Source: Limnobacter parvus (GTDB lineage: Bacteria > Pseudomonadota > Gammaproteobacteria > Burkholderiales > Burkholderiaceae_B). From it: a stretch of DNA of 64,000 bases. This document shows, piece by piece, positions 53,833 through 62,366 of this stretch. The position numbers and the translations under genes were made by a program. The stretch covers positions 124,001-188,000 of the forward strand of contig NZ_JANKHG010000027.1 of NCBI RefSeq assembly GCF_024623725.1. The letters are read 5' to 3'. The notes beneath the pieces are model-generated. The model made no database searches and was not told where the DNA came from. It saw nothing but the letters and a program-made list of their open reading frames with translations. Within the stretch, counting starts at the first letter, position 1, and every line of letters starts with the position of its first letter.

Positions 53833-54765
53833 ATGAATGACAACGCAGGGCGCAGCTGCCCAATTCGATACCAGTATGGCGCAGCAAAAATTGCACAGCG
53901 ACTGCCAACGCAGTGTGATGTGCTGTATGTGGTCGGCGGCTTGTATGGCAACGCGTTTGCACTGAACACCATTGAGAATTTGGCTGCTCAAGAAACTGGG
54001 GAAGTCCGCATTTGTTTCAATGGCGACTTCAACTGGTTCAACAAATCCCCTGAAGATTTTGCGCACATCAACCAGCGCGTGCTGCAACACGATTGCATAT
54101 TGGGTAATGTGGAGGCTGAACTGGGCGAGCCTTTGGATGTGGCCGATTGCGGTTGTGCTTATCCTGCGAATGTTGATCAGGGTGTAGTAGACCGGTCCAA
54201 TTTCATTCACACCGAATTAAAGCGCACCGCGCAACAGCAGCCGGAGTTACTGAAGCAGTTGTTGGACAAGCCTTTCTTTGCGCGTTACACCGTGGGTGGT
54301 TTGAATGTGGCGGTGGTGCATGGCGACGGCGATTCACTGGCAGGTTGGCGTTTCGACCCAGTACATTTGAAGCGTGCTGAAGAAGCACCTTGGCGGGTTG
54401 CTTTGTTTGAAAAAGCGCAGGTGAATGTGTTTGCCAGCAGCCACACTTGCAGCGCAGCTTTTCACCATGAGCCTTTGCCCAATGGGCAAACAGGGTTGAT
54501 TAGCAACAATGGTGCAGCGGGCATGCCCAGTGCAACATCGCTTGATCAAGCCGGTGGTTTGGACGGGCTGATTACCCGCATTTCCACGACACCTTTGAAC
54601 AATCGTTCTTTGGTGTTTCAATCGACACAACTGAATGGTGTGTGGGTTGAGCAGGTGCGCGTTCAGTTCGACCAGGCTGCATGGCAGCAGTACTTTCTAA
54701 GCCAATGGCCTGAAGGCACTGCTGCGCACACCTCGTATTTCAAACGCATCAGCGAAGGCATTTAA
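53833..54765 (+). CDS. Metallophosphoesterase-like protein in phn operon
   Basis: 310 residues. The calcineurin-type phosphoesterase core can be traced: VVGGLYGNAFALNTIENLAA, FNGDFNWFNKSPEDF, CILGNVEAEL, VAVVHGDGDS and VFASSHTCSAAF. The first motif has GGLYGN in place of the usual GDxHG, so metal binding at that site may differ. It lies in the same operon as phnDEC, three bases behind phnC, so it probably releases phosphate from the imported ester or from a breakdown product. No C-P lyase or phosphonatase genes are nearby. Confidence 0.78.
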   Translation: MNDNAGRSCPIRYQYGAAKIAQRLPTQCDVLYVVGGLYGNAFALNTIENLAAQETGEVRICFNGDFNWFNKSPEDFAHINQRVLQHDCILGNVEAELGEPLDVADCGCAYPANVDQGVVDRSNFIHTELKRTAQQQPELLKQLLDKPFFARYTVGGLNVAVVHGDGDSLAGWRFDPVHLKRAEEAPWRVALFEKAQVNVFASSHTCSAAFHHEPLPNGQTGLISNNGAAGMPSATSLDQAGGLDGLITRISTTPLNNRSLVFQSTQLNGVWVEQVRVQFDQAAWQQYFLSQWPEGTAAHTSYFKRISEGI

Positions 54766-54782
54766 TAACCAAGCACACGCAA

Positions 54783-56375
54783 TCAAACACACGCCACCGA
54801 GCCATCCGAACGCGGGTCGGCTGCGCCTTCCATCATGCCGTTGGGGTGGCGCACCACCGCGCCTGCATGGCCCATGGTGTCGCTGAACGCTTCAGGTAAC
54901 ACTTCCAGCACATGCCCAGCATCGCGCAATTGTTGAACCAGTGTTTTATCAAATCGGCTTTCCAGCTTCAGGGTGGTGCTTTGTTCGCCCCAGGTGCGGC
55001 CCAGCAACCAGCGCGGGGCAGTTACTGAAGCTTGCAGGGGTTGGTTGAACAGGCCATAGCGGCTGAACACTGCCGCCTGAGTTTGTGGCTGGCCTTCACC
55101 GCCCATGGTGCCGTACACCATGCTGCGGCCGTCTTTGAAACGGGCCATGGCCGGGTTCAGTGTGTGGAAAGGTTTTCTACCCGGCTCAAGGCGGTGCAGG
55201 GCGTCTTCTTTTAATGAAAAACTGATGCCACGGTTTTGCCACATCACACCCGTGGAAGGGCACACCACACCCGAACCAAATTCCCAGAATACACTTTGAA
55301 TAAAGCTGGCGGTGCGGCCTTCGCTGTCAATACAACCCATCCAGATGGTGTCGCCTTGCCAGGGGTCTTGCGGCCAGGGCAGTGCACGTTGCATGTCGAT
55401 TTTCTTCGCACGCTCAGCCAGCGCCTCACGGCTTAAAAAGTCGTTGGGGTTCACAGTCATATAGGCCGGGTCGGTGCAGTAGCGGTCGCGTACCAGAAAG
55501 GCTTGCTTGGTGCTTTCTACCATGCCGTGCAAATACTCAAAACCATCGGCTTGTTGCACGCCGAGGGTATCAAACATGCCCAGAATCATCAGCGAGGCCA
55601 TCCCTTGCGTGGGCGGTGTCATGTTGTAAATCGTGCTGTTGTTCAGCTCAGTTTGCAGGGGGGTTACAAACTGCGCGTGGTGATTATTCAGGTCAATCAA
55701 TGTCAATGGGCTGCCCACACGGGTCAAATCCTCTGCCATGGCTTGGGCCAGTTCACCTCGGTAAAAATCATCCAGCCCCACCTGGCCCATGCGTGCCAGT
55801 GTGTCGCCCAAAGCGCCTTGTTTCAATACGCTGCCTTCTAGAGGCACTTTGCCATCCATCAACAAATGTTCAGCAAAACCCGGTGCTGTGGAAAGTTCAT
55901 CGAACTTCACACGGGTTAAACGTTCCTGGCTGCTGCTAACCGCCACGCCATGGTGTGCATGCACCACTGCGTCGCTCAACAAACGGTTCAGGGGCATTTT
56001 TCCGCCCCATTGTTTGGCCATTTCTTGCGCCTTGATCCAACCGCCCACAGTGCCCGCCGCGGTGAGTGCAGCCAAGGGCCCCCGGTTGGGAATGGCATCG
56101 AATCCTTGTTCTGTATAAAAAGCGCGGCTTGCTTTGGCAGCTGCTTTGCCGCAGGCATCAATGCCAATGGGCGCTTTGCCCGGTTCGCTAAGCAGCCAGA
56201 AGCCATCGCCGCCAATCGAGTTCATGTGCGGGTACACCACTGCAATTGCAGCGGCAGCGGCGATCATCGCCTCTGCGGCGTTGCCGCCCTCTTTCAATAC
56301 ATCGCGGCCAGCCTGTGCCGCCAAATGGTGGGGGGCTACAAATACGCCGCCCAGTGCACGTTTGGTGTGAATCAT
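54783..56375 (-). CDS. Gamma-glutamyltransferase-family N-terminal nucleophile hydrolase
   Basis: 530-residue enzyme of the GGT family, self-cleaving into two subunits. Typical segments are AAQAGRDVLKEGGNAAEAMI, YPHMNSIGGDGFWLLSEPGK, and the autoprocessing region around QGDTIWMGCIDSEGRTASFI, where Thr is the likely nucleophile. There is no signal peptide from the ATG at 56375, so it appears cytoplasmic, unlike periplasmic GGT. Such cytoplasmic relatives include oxamate amidohydrolase and cephalosporin-acylase-like enzymes. Last gene of a TRAP-TauE-GGT operon, 25 bases after the TauE gene. Confidence 0.83.
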   Translation of the reverse strand: MIHTKRALGGVFVAPHHLAAQAGRDVLKEGGNAAEAMIAAAAAIAVVYPHMNSIGGDGFWLLSEPGKAPIGIDACGKAAAKASRAFYTEQGFDAIPNRGPLAALTAAGTVGGWIKAQEMAKQWGGKMPLNRLLSDAVVHAHHGVAVSSSQERLTRVKFDELSTAPGFAEHLLMDGKVPLEGSVLKQGALGDTLARMGQVGLDDFYRGELAQAMAEDLTRVGSPLTLIDLNNHHAQFVTPLQTELNNSTIYNMTPPTQGMASLMILGMFDTLGVQQADGFEYLHGMVESTKQAFLVRDRYCTDPAYMTVNPNDFLSREALAERAKKIDMQRALPWPQDPWQGDTIWMGCIDSEGRTASFIQSVFWEFGSGVVCPSTGVMWQNRGISFSLKEDALHRLEPGRKPFHTLNPAMARFKDGRSMVYGTMGGEGQPQTQAAVFSRYGLFNQPLQASVTAPRWLLGRTWGEQSTTLKLESRFDKTLVQQLRDAGHVLEVLPEAFSDTMGHAGAVVRHPNGMMEGAADPRSDGSVACV

Positions 56376-56400
56376 TGTTCTTTTAACTCCCTTTTGTTGC

Positions 56401-57237
56401 TTAACCCAACACGCCGTAAAACATACGCACGGCGGTGATGAACAGGAAAAATGCAAATGCCAGTTTCAGGCGGGCTGCGGTGGTGGCATTGGCCATGCGC
56501 GCGCCAATAGGAGCCATCCACATGGTCATGGGCACAATCAATGCAAAACCAATCAGGTTGATGTAGCCAATGGTTAATGGTGGCGTATTTTCAACATTCC
56601 AGCCATTGAGTAAAAACCCGATTGCGCCGGGAATGCTGATGACCATTCCGATTGCAGCGGCGGTGCCCACAGCCCTGTGCATCGGCACATTGAACGCATT
56701 CAGAATCGGCACACTCAAGGTACCGCCCCCAATGCCCATCAGCGTTGAAAAGCCACCGATGAATATGCCCATGATTTGTTTGAAGGGGCTGCGCGGCAAA
56801 CTTTCAGCCACTGGTTTTGCTTTGCTGCGAAATGCCATGTTGCCAGCCACCAATAAAGCAATGCTGGCAAACACGATTGACAACACATCGCCAGATACAT
56901 AGCCGCTTGCAAAGCTGCCAATAATCACACCGATGAACAGGGGCAGCACCAGGCTTTTAAACAGTGGTTCATCCAGATTGCCTTTGGCTTTGTGGCTTTT
57001 CGCCGAGATGAATGAGGTGGGAATGATGGTGGCCAGCGAGGTGCCCACAGCCACATGCATTTTCACACTTTCATCCACGCCCAACAGCGTGAACAGGTGG
57101 TACAGCACCGGCACAATTACAATGCCCCCACCCACACCCAGCAGGCCTGCCAGCAGGCCTGCGATGGTTCCTGTGACGGCGAGCGCCACCACCAGCCCTG
57201 CCAGCCAAGGCAGGGAGTATCCACTTAATAATTCCAT
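56401..57237 (-). CDS. TauE/SafE-family permease
   Basis: 278-residue inner-membrane protein with eight helices in two repeats, each with a family motif (LLAGLLGVGGGIVIVPVLYH and MGIGGGTLSVPILNAF). TauE/SafE proteins export sulfonates, sulfite or other small organic anions. The start is ATG 57237, with AAGGAG six bases upstream; an 80-codon upstream extension would overlap the DctM gene and is not membrane-like. It lies between the TRAP genes and the GGT gene, suggesting export of a product or anion. Confidence 0.85.
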   Translation of the reverse strand: MELLSGYSLPWLAGLVVALAVTGTIAGLLAGLLGVGGGIVIVPVLYHLFTLLGVDESVKMHVAVGTSLATIIPTSFISAKSHKAKGNLDEPLFKSLVLPLFIGVIIGSFASGYVSGDVLSIVFASIALLVAGNMAFRSKAKPVAESLPRSPFKQIMGIFIGGFSTLMGIGGGTLSVPILNAFNVPMHRAVGTAAAIGMVISIPGAIGFLLNGWNVENTPPLTIGYINLIGFALIVPMTMWMAPIGARMANATTAARLKLAFAFFLFITAVRMFYGVLG

Positions 57238-57254
57238 GAAAGCTCCTTGCTTTT

Positions 57255-58577
57255 TTACCAGCCAATGGCTTTGGGAAGCCAGGTTGCAACAGATGGAAAC
57301 ACGAAGATGACTGCCACTGCCATGGCCTGCAACAACACGAACGGCAGTACACCCACATAAATATCGCGCGTGGTAATGCCCGGTGGGGTTACCCCCTTCA
57401 GGAAGAACAACGCCCAGCCGAACGGTGGTGTCAGAAACGACATTTGCAAATTCATTGCGATCAGAATGGCCAACCAAACCATGTCGGTGCCGTAACCGAT
57501 GAACACTGGCAAGAACATGGGCAATGCAATGTAGGAAATCTCAATCCATTCCAGGAAGAATCCCAACACAAAAAGCAGTGCCATCAGAAACAGCAGGGCG
57601 CCCACTTCACCACCAGGAATCATGTCAAACAGGCTGTGTACCATATCTTCACCGCCCAAGCCGCGGAAAGCCAGGGCGAAGGGTTGTGCGCACAGCAAAA
57701 TGAAATACACCATGGCTGAAATGGTCAAGGTGCCGTGCATGGTGTCTTTCAACAGTTGCATGTTCATGCGACCAAAGCCCACAGCGATCAACAATGCGCC
57801 CAACGCGCCCATCGATGCCGCCTCTGTGGGCGCAGCAATACCGCCCACAATTGAGCCCAACACGGCAAACACCAATAAAACAGGCGGCAACACATCGCGA
57901 ATCAGCTTGCGGCGCAGCTCGGCTTTGTTGATTTTTCGGCGTTCTTCCAGTGGCACTGCCGGCACCAATTTGGGCATGAACATGCCCAGCAAAATAAGGT
58001 AAGCGCAGTAAATACCGGCCAACACCAAGCCTGGAATGAGGGCGGCTGCGAACAGCGTGCCGACTGATTCACCCATGATGTCGGAGAGCAAAATCAACAC
58101 CAAACTCGGCGGAATAATTTGCCCCAAAGTGCCTGAGGCACAAATGGTGCCGCAAGCCACGCTGGGCGCATAACCACGGCGCATCAAGGTGGGTAGCGTT
58201 AGCAAACCCACGGTAACCACGGTGGCACCTACAATGCCTGTAGAAGCGCCCATGAGCACGCCCACCAACACAATGGCCAAACCCATGCCGCCTTTCAAAC
58301 CACCCATGGCAGTGCCGATGGTGTCGAGCATGTCTTCAGCCACGCGGCTTTTTTCAAGCATCACGCCCATGAACACGAACAATGGAATGGCAAGCAAGGT
58401 GTAGTTGCTGACCACGCCATACAAACGCGCTGGCATCAAATTAAACAACATGGGGCCAAAGCCAATATAGCCTGCTACAAAGCCGGAAACAGCCAATGCA
58501 ATGGCCACTGGAATGCCAATGATCATCAGGCCCAAAAAGCCTGCAATCATGCCCAGCACAATCCACTCATTGTCCAT
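57255..58577 (-). CDS. dctM: TRAP transporter large permease (DctM)
   Basis: 440-residue inner-membrane protein with twelve helices. The region LLAIPLFVFMGVMLEKSRVAED, then GAVLMGASTGIVGATVV-like segments and CGTICASGTLGQIIPPSLVL are typical of DctM. It translocates substrate with sodium, in complex with DctQ and the DctP binding protein. It overlaps the DctQ stop by one base (TGATG). Confidence 0.93.
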   Translation of the reverse strand: MDNEWIVLGMIAGFLGLMIIGIPVAIALAVSGFVAGYIGFGPMLFNLMPARLYGVVSNYTLLAIPLFVFMGVMLEKSRVAEDMLDTIGTAMGGLKGGMGLAIVLVGVLMGASTGIVGATVVTVGLLTLPTLMRRGYAPSVACGTICASGTLGQIIPPSLVLILLSDIMGESVGTLFAAALIPGLVLAGIYCAYLILLGMFMPKLVPAVPLEERRKINKAELRRKLIRDVLPPVLLVFAVLGSIVGGIAAPTEAASMGALGALLIAVGFGRMNMQLLKDTMHGTLTISAMVYFILLCAQPFALAFRGLGGEDMVHSLFDMIPGGEVGALLFLMALLFVLGFFLEWIEISYIALPMFLPVFIGYGTDMVWLAILIAMNLQMSFLTPPFGWALFFLKGVTPPGITTRDIYVGVLPFVLLQAMAVAVIFVFPSVATWLPKAIGW

Positions 58578-59080
58578 CAGGCCACCTTCGCTTCTTTAAT
58601 TTGCACAGCAGCCTGCAACAGGTTGGCAATGCCTTGAATCATCAGCAAGCCAAAGCCTAATGGCAGGAATATTTTCAGCAGGTAGCGGTAGGGCAGGCCA
58701 CCGGGGTCGGGTGAACCTTCCATCATGTCGAAAGACTGCATCACATACGGCACCGACAAATACACAATCACCAGCGCCACCAGAAAGGTAAGCACTGCAC
58801 TGAACAAATCAATCCAGCCTTTGCCCAAGGGGCCAAAACGCTCATACACGAAATCGACCCGTACATCGGCTTTGTGTTTCATGGCGTAGGCCAGGCCGAA
58901 CAGGGCGATGGGGGAGATCAGGTGCCATTCCAGTTCTTGCAAGGAAACAGGCCCGATTGAAAACAGGTAACGCAAAATAACGTTGGCGGCCACGAGGACG
59001 ACGAGGGCAAGCACGCACAGGCGTGCAAGCCCCCCAATGAACTCGACAAACGCCTCGAGTTTGGGGATGGCTTGCTTCAT
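58577..59080 (-). CDS. dctQ: TRAP transporter small permease (DctQ)
   Basis: 167-residue protein with four helices, including LVVLAANVILRYLFSIGPVS with the conserved NVxxRYxF region, EWHLISPIALFGLAYAMKHKADVRVDFVYER typical of DctQ (written in parts: EWHLISPIALFGL, then HKADVRVDFVYERF). It partners DctM. It lies 15 bases after the DctP gene. Confidence 0.92.
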   Translation of the reverse strand: MKQAIPKLEAFVEFIGGLARLCVLALVVLVAANVILRYLFSIGPVSLQELEWHLISPIALFGLAYAMKHKADVRVDFVYERFGPLGKGWIDLFSAVLTFLVALVIVYLSVPYVMQSFDMMEGSPDPGGLPYRYLLKIFLPLGFGLLMIQGIANLLQAAVQIKEAKVA

Positions 59081-59095
59081 GACAACAATCGCTTA

Positions 59096-60187
59096 TTAAA
59101 GGTTCAGGAAAGTTTTTTCGCTCAGGGCTGCCCAGGATTCATGCTTCTTCTTGAATGCCATGAACGAGGTGTGCACCTTCTTGGCCAAGGGGTCGGAAGC
59201 GGCCACGCTTTCCAGTGTGTCCATGGTGGCTTCTTTCAACTTGTCCACAATCGGTTTGGGCAGCGCTTGCGCTTTCACACCCTGGTTTTTCACCAGGTCT
59301 TCCAGTGCTTCTGCATTCACCGATTCCGACCAGGAAAGGCTTTCCACCACGCTGGCTTGTGCTGCCATTTGCACCATCATTTGCAGGTCTTTGGGCAGCT
59401 TGTCCCACGCTTTTTTGTTGATCAACAGTTCGGTGACATTGGTGGGTTCGTGCCAGCCAGTGGTGTAGTAAAACTTGGCAGCTTTGTGTAGCCCCAAGCG
59501 GCGATCCTGGAATGGGCCCACGAATTCGGCAGCGTCGATTACGCCACGCTCCAGTGCGGGAAAAATCTCGCCCCCGGGTAGCAAGCGAACATTCACACCC
59601 AACTCGCTGTACACCTTGCCTGCAAGGCCAGGAATGCGCATCTTCAAACCCTCAAAGTCTTTGACGGTTTCCACAGGCTTGCGGAACCAGCCTGTCATTT
59701 GAACGCCGGTGTTGCCCATGGGCATGGCAGTCAAGCCGAAGGGTGCATACACTTCTTGCCACAACTTCATACCTTCGCCGTGGTAGAGCCACGCCATCAT
59801 GCCTTGGGTATTCATGCCGAAAGGCACGGTTGTGAAGTACTGAGCCGCGGGTGCTTTGCCCGACCAGAAGTAGGCATTGGCGGCGTTCATTTCAACAGTG
59901 CCTGCAGACACTGCATCAAAGCCCTCCAGCGCGGGAATCAGTTCGCCGGCTGCGAAGTGCTGAATTTTCAGGCGACCATTCGACATGGCTTCCACTTTTT
60001 TACAGAAGTCGGTGGGGCTGCCTGGGCCCGCCACGTAAAAAGGCGAGCCAGGTGGGTAGGCATTGGTCATTTTCATGGTGACCTTGGCATTTTGTGCGCT
60101 TGCAACACCGGGTACGGCCAAGGCTGCACCACCTGCTGCTGCGGTGGCAGCGCCTGAAATAAACTTGCGACGATCAATTGAGGTCAT
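59096..60187 (-). CDS. dctP: TRAP transporter substrate-binding protein (DctP, TakP-like)
   Basis: 363-residue periplasmic binding protein with a twin-arginine signal (DRRKFISGAATAAAGG), cut near ASA. The core matches the TakP-like subgroup, which binds 2-oxo acids: MRIPGLAGKVYSELGVNV, LLPGGEIFPALERGVIDAAE, FVGPFQDRRLGLHKAAKFYY and TTGWHEPTNV. The ligand here is inferred to be a 2-oxo or hydroxy acid. First gene of the operon dctP-dctQ-dctM-tauE-ggt, behind a sigma-54-like promoter. Confidence 0.92.
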   Translation of the reverse strand: MTSIDRRKFISGAATAAAGGAALAVPGVASAQNAKVTMKMTNAYPPGSPFYVAGPGSPTDFCKKVEAMSNGRLKIQHFAAGELIPALEGFDAVSAGTVEMNAANAYFWSGKAPAAQYFTTVPFGMNTQGMMAWLYHGEGMKLWQEVYAPFGLTAMPMGNTGVQMTGWFRKPVETVKDFEGLKMRIPGLAGKVYSELGVNVRLLPGGEIFPALERGVIDAAEFVGPFQDRRLGLHKAAKFYYTTGWHEPTNVTELLINKKAWDKLPKDLQMMVQMAAQASVVESLSWSESVNAEALEDLVKNQGVKAQALPKPIVDKLKEATMDTLESVAASDPLAKKVHTSFMAFKKKHESWAALSEKTFLNL

Positions 60188-60552
60188 GGAACACGCTCCT
60201 GCTGCTTGGAAAACAAAGGGTTCGCCGGCTGCACAAATGGCAACCGGTCACAGCCCTGTATTAGCGAAAGGCGTGCCAGGTTAAAAAGTAACTTAAGCTA
60301 TTGAAAAATATGAAGTAAATTAAAATTAGGGTTTACCCTTGGTTTGAGTTTTTGACACCACAATGAGGCATGTAACATGCATATGCCCATGCCATTTGTA
60401 TACATTTTGTTTACTTTTGTTGTCGAATCGAATGCAATTGCTGCATTGAAAAAATCAATCGGAAGCAGATGGATTTGAAAAGGGGCACTTTGGTATCGAA
60501 TGTATTTACGGACCCAAAATGTGGCACTGCACCACAACGGGGACTGCACATT
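60188..60552. other. AT-rich upstream region of the TRAP operon
   Basis: 365 bases with no gene. It holds the sigma-54-like promoter (60263-60278). Further upstream is an AT-rich run with GCATGTAACATGC (60369-60381, an interrupted inverted repeat) and TGTATACATTTTGTTTAC, which might be activator-binding or bending sites. The Lrp-type gene is upstream on the same strand and its protein may act here. Confidence 0.5.
60263..60278 (-). promoter_or_regulatory. Candidate sigma-54 promoter of TRAP operon
   Basis: Minus strand TGGCACGCCTTTCGCT matches the -24/-12 consensus TGGCACG-N4-TTGCT at all fixed positions but one (C for T before GC), with the GG and GC exactly spaced. Transcription would start near 60250, about 60 bases before the dctP ATG. 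Many TRAP operons depend on sigma-54 with DctD-type activators. Confidence 0.55.
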
Positions 60553-60999
60553 CTACAAACGCGCGCCACCCCGGCGATGTTTTACACGCTTTAGCAAGTT
60601 CTTGCATTCCACAGAAATAATGTCGGGCTGGCCGAACAAATATTTTTGCGCAAAGGCCAAAAAGCTTTCTTGCGTGTCGGTCAGTGTGTGAATGTGAAGG
60701 CTTTGTAAATCGGACATGATGTACAGGCTGGCTACTTCAGGTTGAGCTGCCAATTCAGTGGCCACAGCCTCGATCACGTGGCTTTTCACCTTCAAATCAA
60801 CAAAGGTACTGGTGACCTTGCCCAGCTTTTCGGGGTTCACCACAGCGGTGAATTGTTCCACTGTACCTTCTTCCAGCAAGGCTTGAACTCGTGCCCGGGC
60901 ATGGGCGCGTGAACAGCCCAGCTGCCGCGCAATGTCAGCGAAAGACAATCGGGAATCTTTGATCAGCAAGCTGAGCAGGGCGGCGTCGAGTTCGTTCAT
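60553..60999 (-). CDS. Lrp/AsnC-family regulator
   Basis: 148 residues: N-terminal helix-turn-helix (ELDAALLSLLIKDSRLSFAD, IARQLGCSRAHARARVQALL) and C-terminal RAM ligand-binding domain. The start is ATG 60999 with CGGAAAA upstream; a longer frame to 61053 starts in a poor context. It is upstream of the TRAP operon on the same strand, 365 bases away, and is a candidate regulator of it, responding to an amino acid or 2-oxo acid. Confidence 0.88.
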   Translation of the reverse strand: MNELDAALLSLLIKDSRLSFADIARQLGCSRAHARARVQALLEEGTVEQFTAVVNPEKLGKVTSTFVDLKVKSHVIEAVATELAAQPEVASLYIMSDLQSLHIHTLTDTQESFLAFAQKYLFGQPDIISVECKNLLKRVKHRRGGARL

Positions 61000-61105
61000 G
61001 GCGTTTTCCGGTGTGGTTATGCCATGAACAATGCAAGAGCTGTACCTGTTCAAGATTTTTGAGAGTGACCGGATGAAGTGTGTCGAGTCATGGCGGCATG
61101 AATGT

Positions 61106-62041
61106 TTAGAAATTGGGCAGCTTATGAATTTGATCCAGGATCGCTTTAGATCTCATGTGCTTAATTTTGTGCTCATTCAAGGCCTTCGGAATTCGGGTGA
61201 ATACTTTGGTCAAGCCACCCCCTTTAAACAGGTATTCTCTCCATCCTTTTTCGTCTAAACGCTTGGTAACCCCTTTAATGTCGACCAATGAGGGCGTTAA
61301 CAGCCCCTGCAACACATGGTCTTTGCGCTTGAAGACGATGAACAGATTCCCTTCGTCTTCGACATAGACTTGATCAAAGTAGGGGCTGGCGGCAGCAATC
61401 AAACTTGGGCGGCTGTAATAAAACAAATGTGCTTTGAAATAGATATTATGCGGGCTTGCATCTTTCTGCGTGATATTGGGGACCTCAACGACAAAATATC
61501 CTCCTTCCTTCAACATTTGATGCACCTTGATCATTACCTGCGTAGGGTGTGCCAAATGTTCCAGTACATGGAACATCGTCACCACGCCGAAGCCCTTGTG
61601 TTCAATGTCTGAAATCTGGCAGGTATCGATCTTTACCCCATACTCGTCACGGGCAAACTCTGAATACCCTTGATGGGGTTCAACGCCCCGCGATTCAAAC
61701 CCGGCTTGCTGGGCCATGTACACAAACTCTCCACCGCCGGCGCCGATGTCCAATAAAGCAGCACCTGGCGAAATACCCGCTTTGCGCATTCTTGCCAACC
61801 GGTCCAAAGCCGCCTTGCCCGCCCTGTGTACGTACTTCGGTTTGGGCTGGTGGGTGGACTTGTATTCTTCCCGATAGTTGTGCGAGTAGTAAATGTGCAA
61901 TTCTTCGTCGGTGGGAAGATTAGCCTGCTGTACCAGTGCACAGGTATTGCACATGAATATGACAAGGGTTTCAGCGATCTTTGCATCTTTCACAGACCAG
62001 ACCGAGCTACTTTCCGCACCGCACAGGCGACATTTATGCAT
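61106..62041 (-). CDS. SAM-dependent methyltransferase with N-terminal zinc ribbon
   Basis: 311 residues. A putative zinc ribbon of two CxxC pairs (CRLC at 4-7; CNTC in VIFMCNTCALVQQ) precedes a methyltransferase domain with motif I LLDIGAGGGEFVYMAQ and MFHVLEHLAHPTQVM, followed by LKEGGYFVVEVPN. This layout is that of the methyltransf_13/23/14 sugar C-methyltransferase-like group, common in polysaccharide gene clusters. The substrate is unknown. The start is ATG 62041 with GAGG nine bases upstream. Confidence 0.83.
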   Translation of the reverse strand: MHKCRLCGAESSSVWSVKDAKIAETLVIFMCNTCALVQQANLPTDEELHIYYSHNYREEYKSTHQPKPKYVHRAGKAALDRLARMRKAGISPGAALLDIGAGGGEFVYMAQQAGFESRGVEPHQGYSEFARDEYGVKIDTCQISDIEHKGFGVVTMFHVLEHLAHPTQVMIKVHQMLKEGGYFVVEVPNITQKDASPHNIYFKAHLFYYSRPSLIAAASPYFDQVYVEDEGNLFIVFKRKDHVLQGLLTPSLVDIKGVTKRLDEKGWREYLFKGGGLTKVFTRIPKALNEHKIKHMRSKAILDQIHKLPNF

Positions 62042-62366
62042 AGTAAAAAACCTCTTCAGGCCCACATGTTTTTAACTTCACCGCCAGGCGAAGTAGAAGG
62101 AAGTGGGCGAACAATTTGACGATGTTGTTGATCAACAGTGGCGTTGTACAAAGAATCCCAATCAGTTCAGGTTGGTTCCAAAAGTAAAATTCAATAAGTA
62201 ATTGGCCACGATTAACCCGGGGCGGTCGAAATGAATTCGCGCCTTGTACGGGGAATCTTGCTTTGAATTGTTGCAAAGGCTAAAAAACTACATGGGACAA
62301 GTTTCGCGGTTGTTAGATTTTTAAATGAGCACAAGTGCTTCAAGTCAATTTTTTTGAGCCGATCAA
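62042..62366. other. Intergenic region between UspA and methyltransferase genes
   Basis: 325 bases. An 80-codon minus-strand frame (62276 to 62034) overlaps the methyltransferase start and has no recognisable domain or ribosome-binding site, so it is not called. I see no clear terminator or operator. Confidence 0.4.

Noticed and set aside
57238-57477. 80-codon N-terminal extension of the TauE/SafE gene
   Set aside because: It overlaps the DctM gene and is unlike any TauE N-terminus; AAGGAG marks the start at 57237.
62034-62276. 80-codon minus-strand frame before the zinc-ribbon methyltransferase
   Set aside because: It overlaps the methyltransferase start, lacks a ribosome-binding site and shows no domain.
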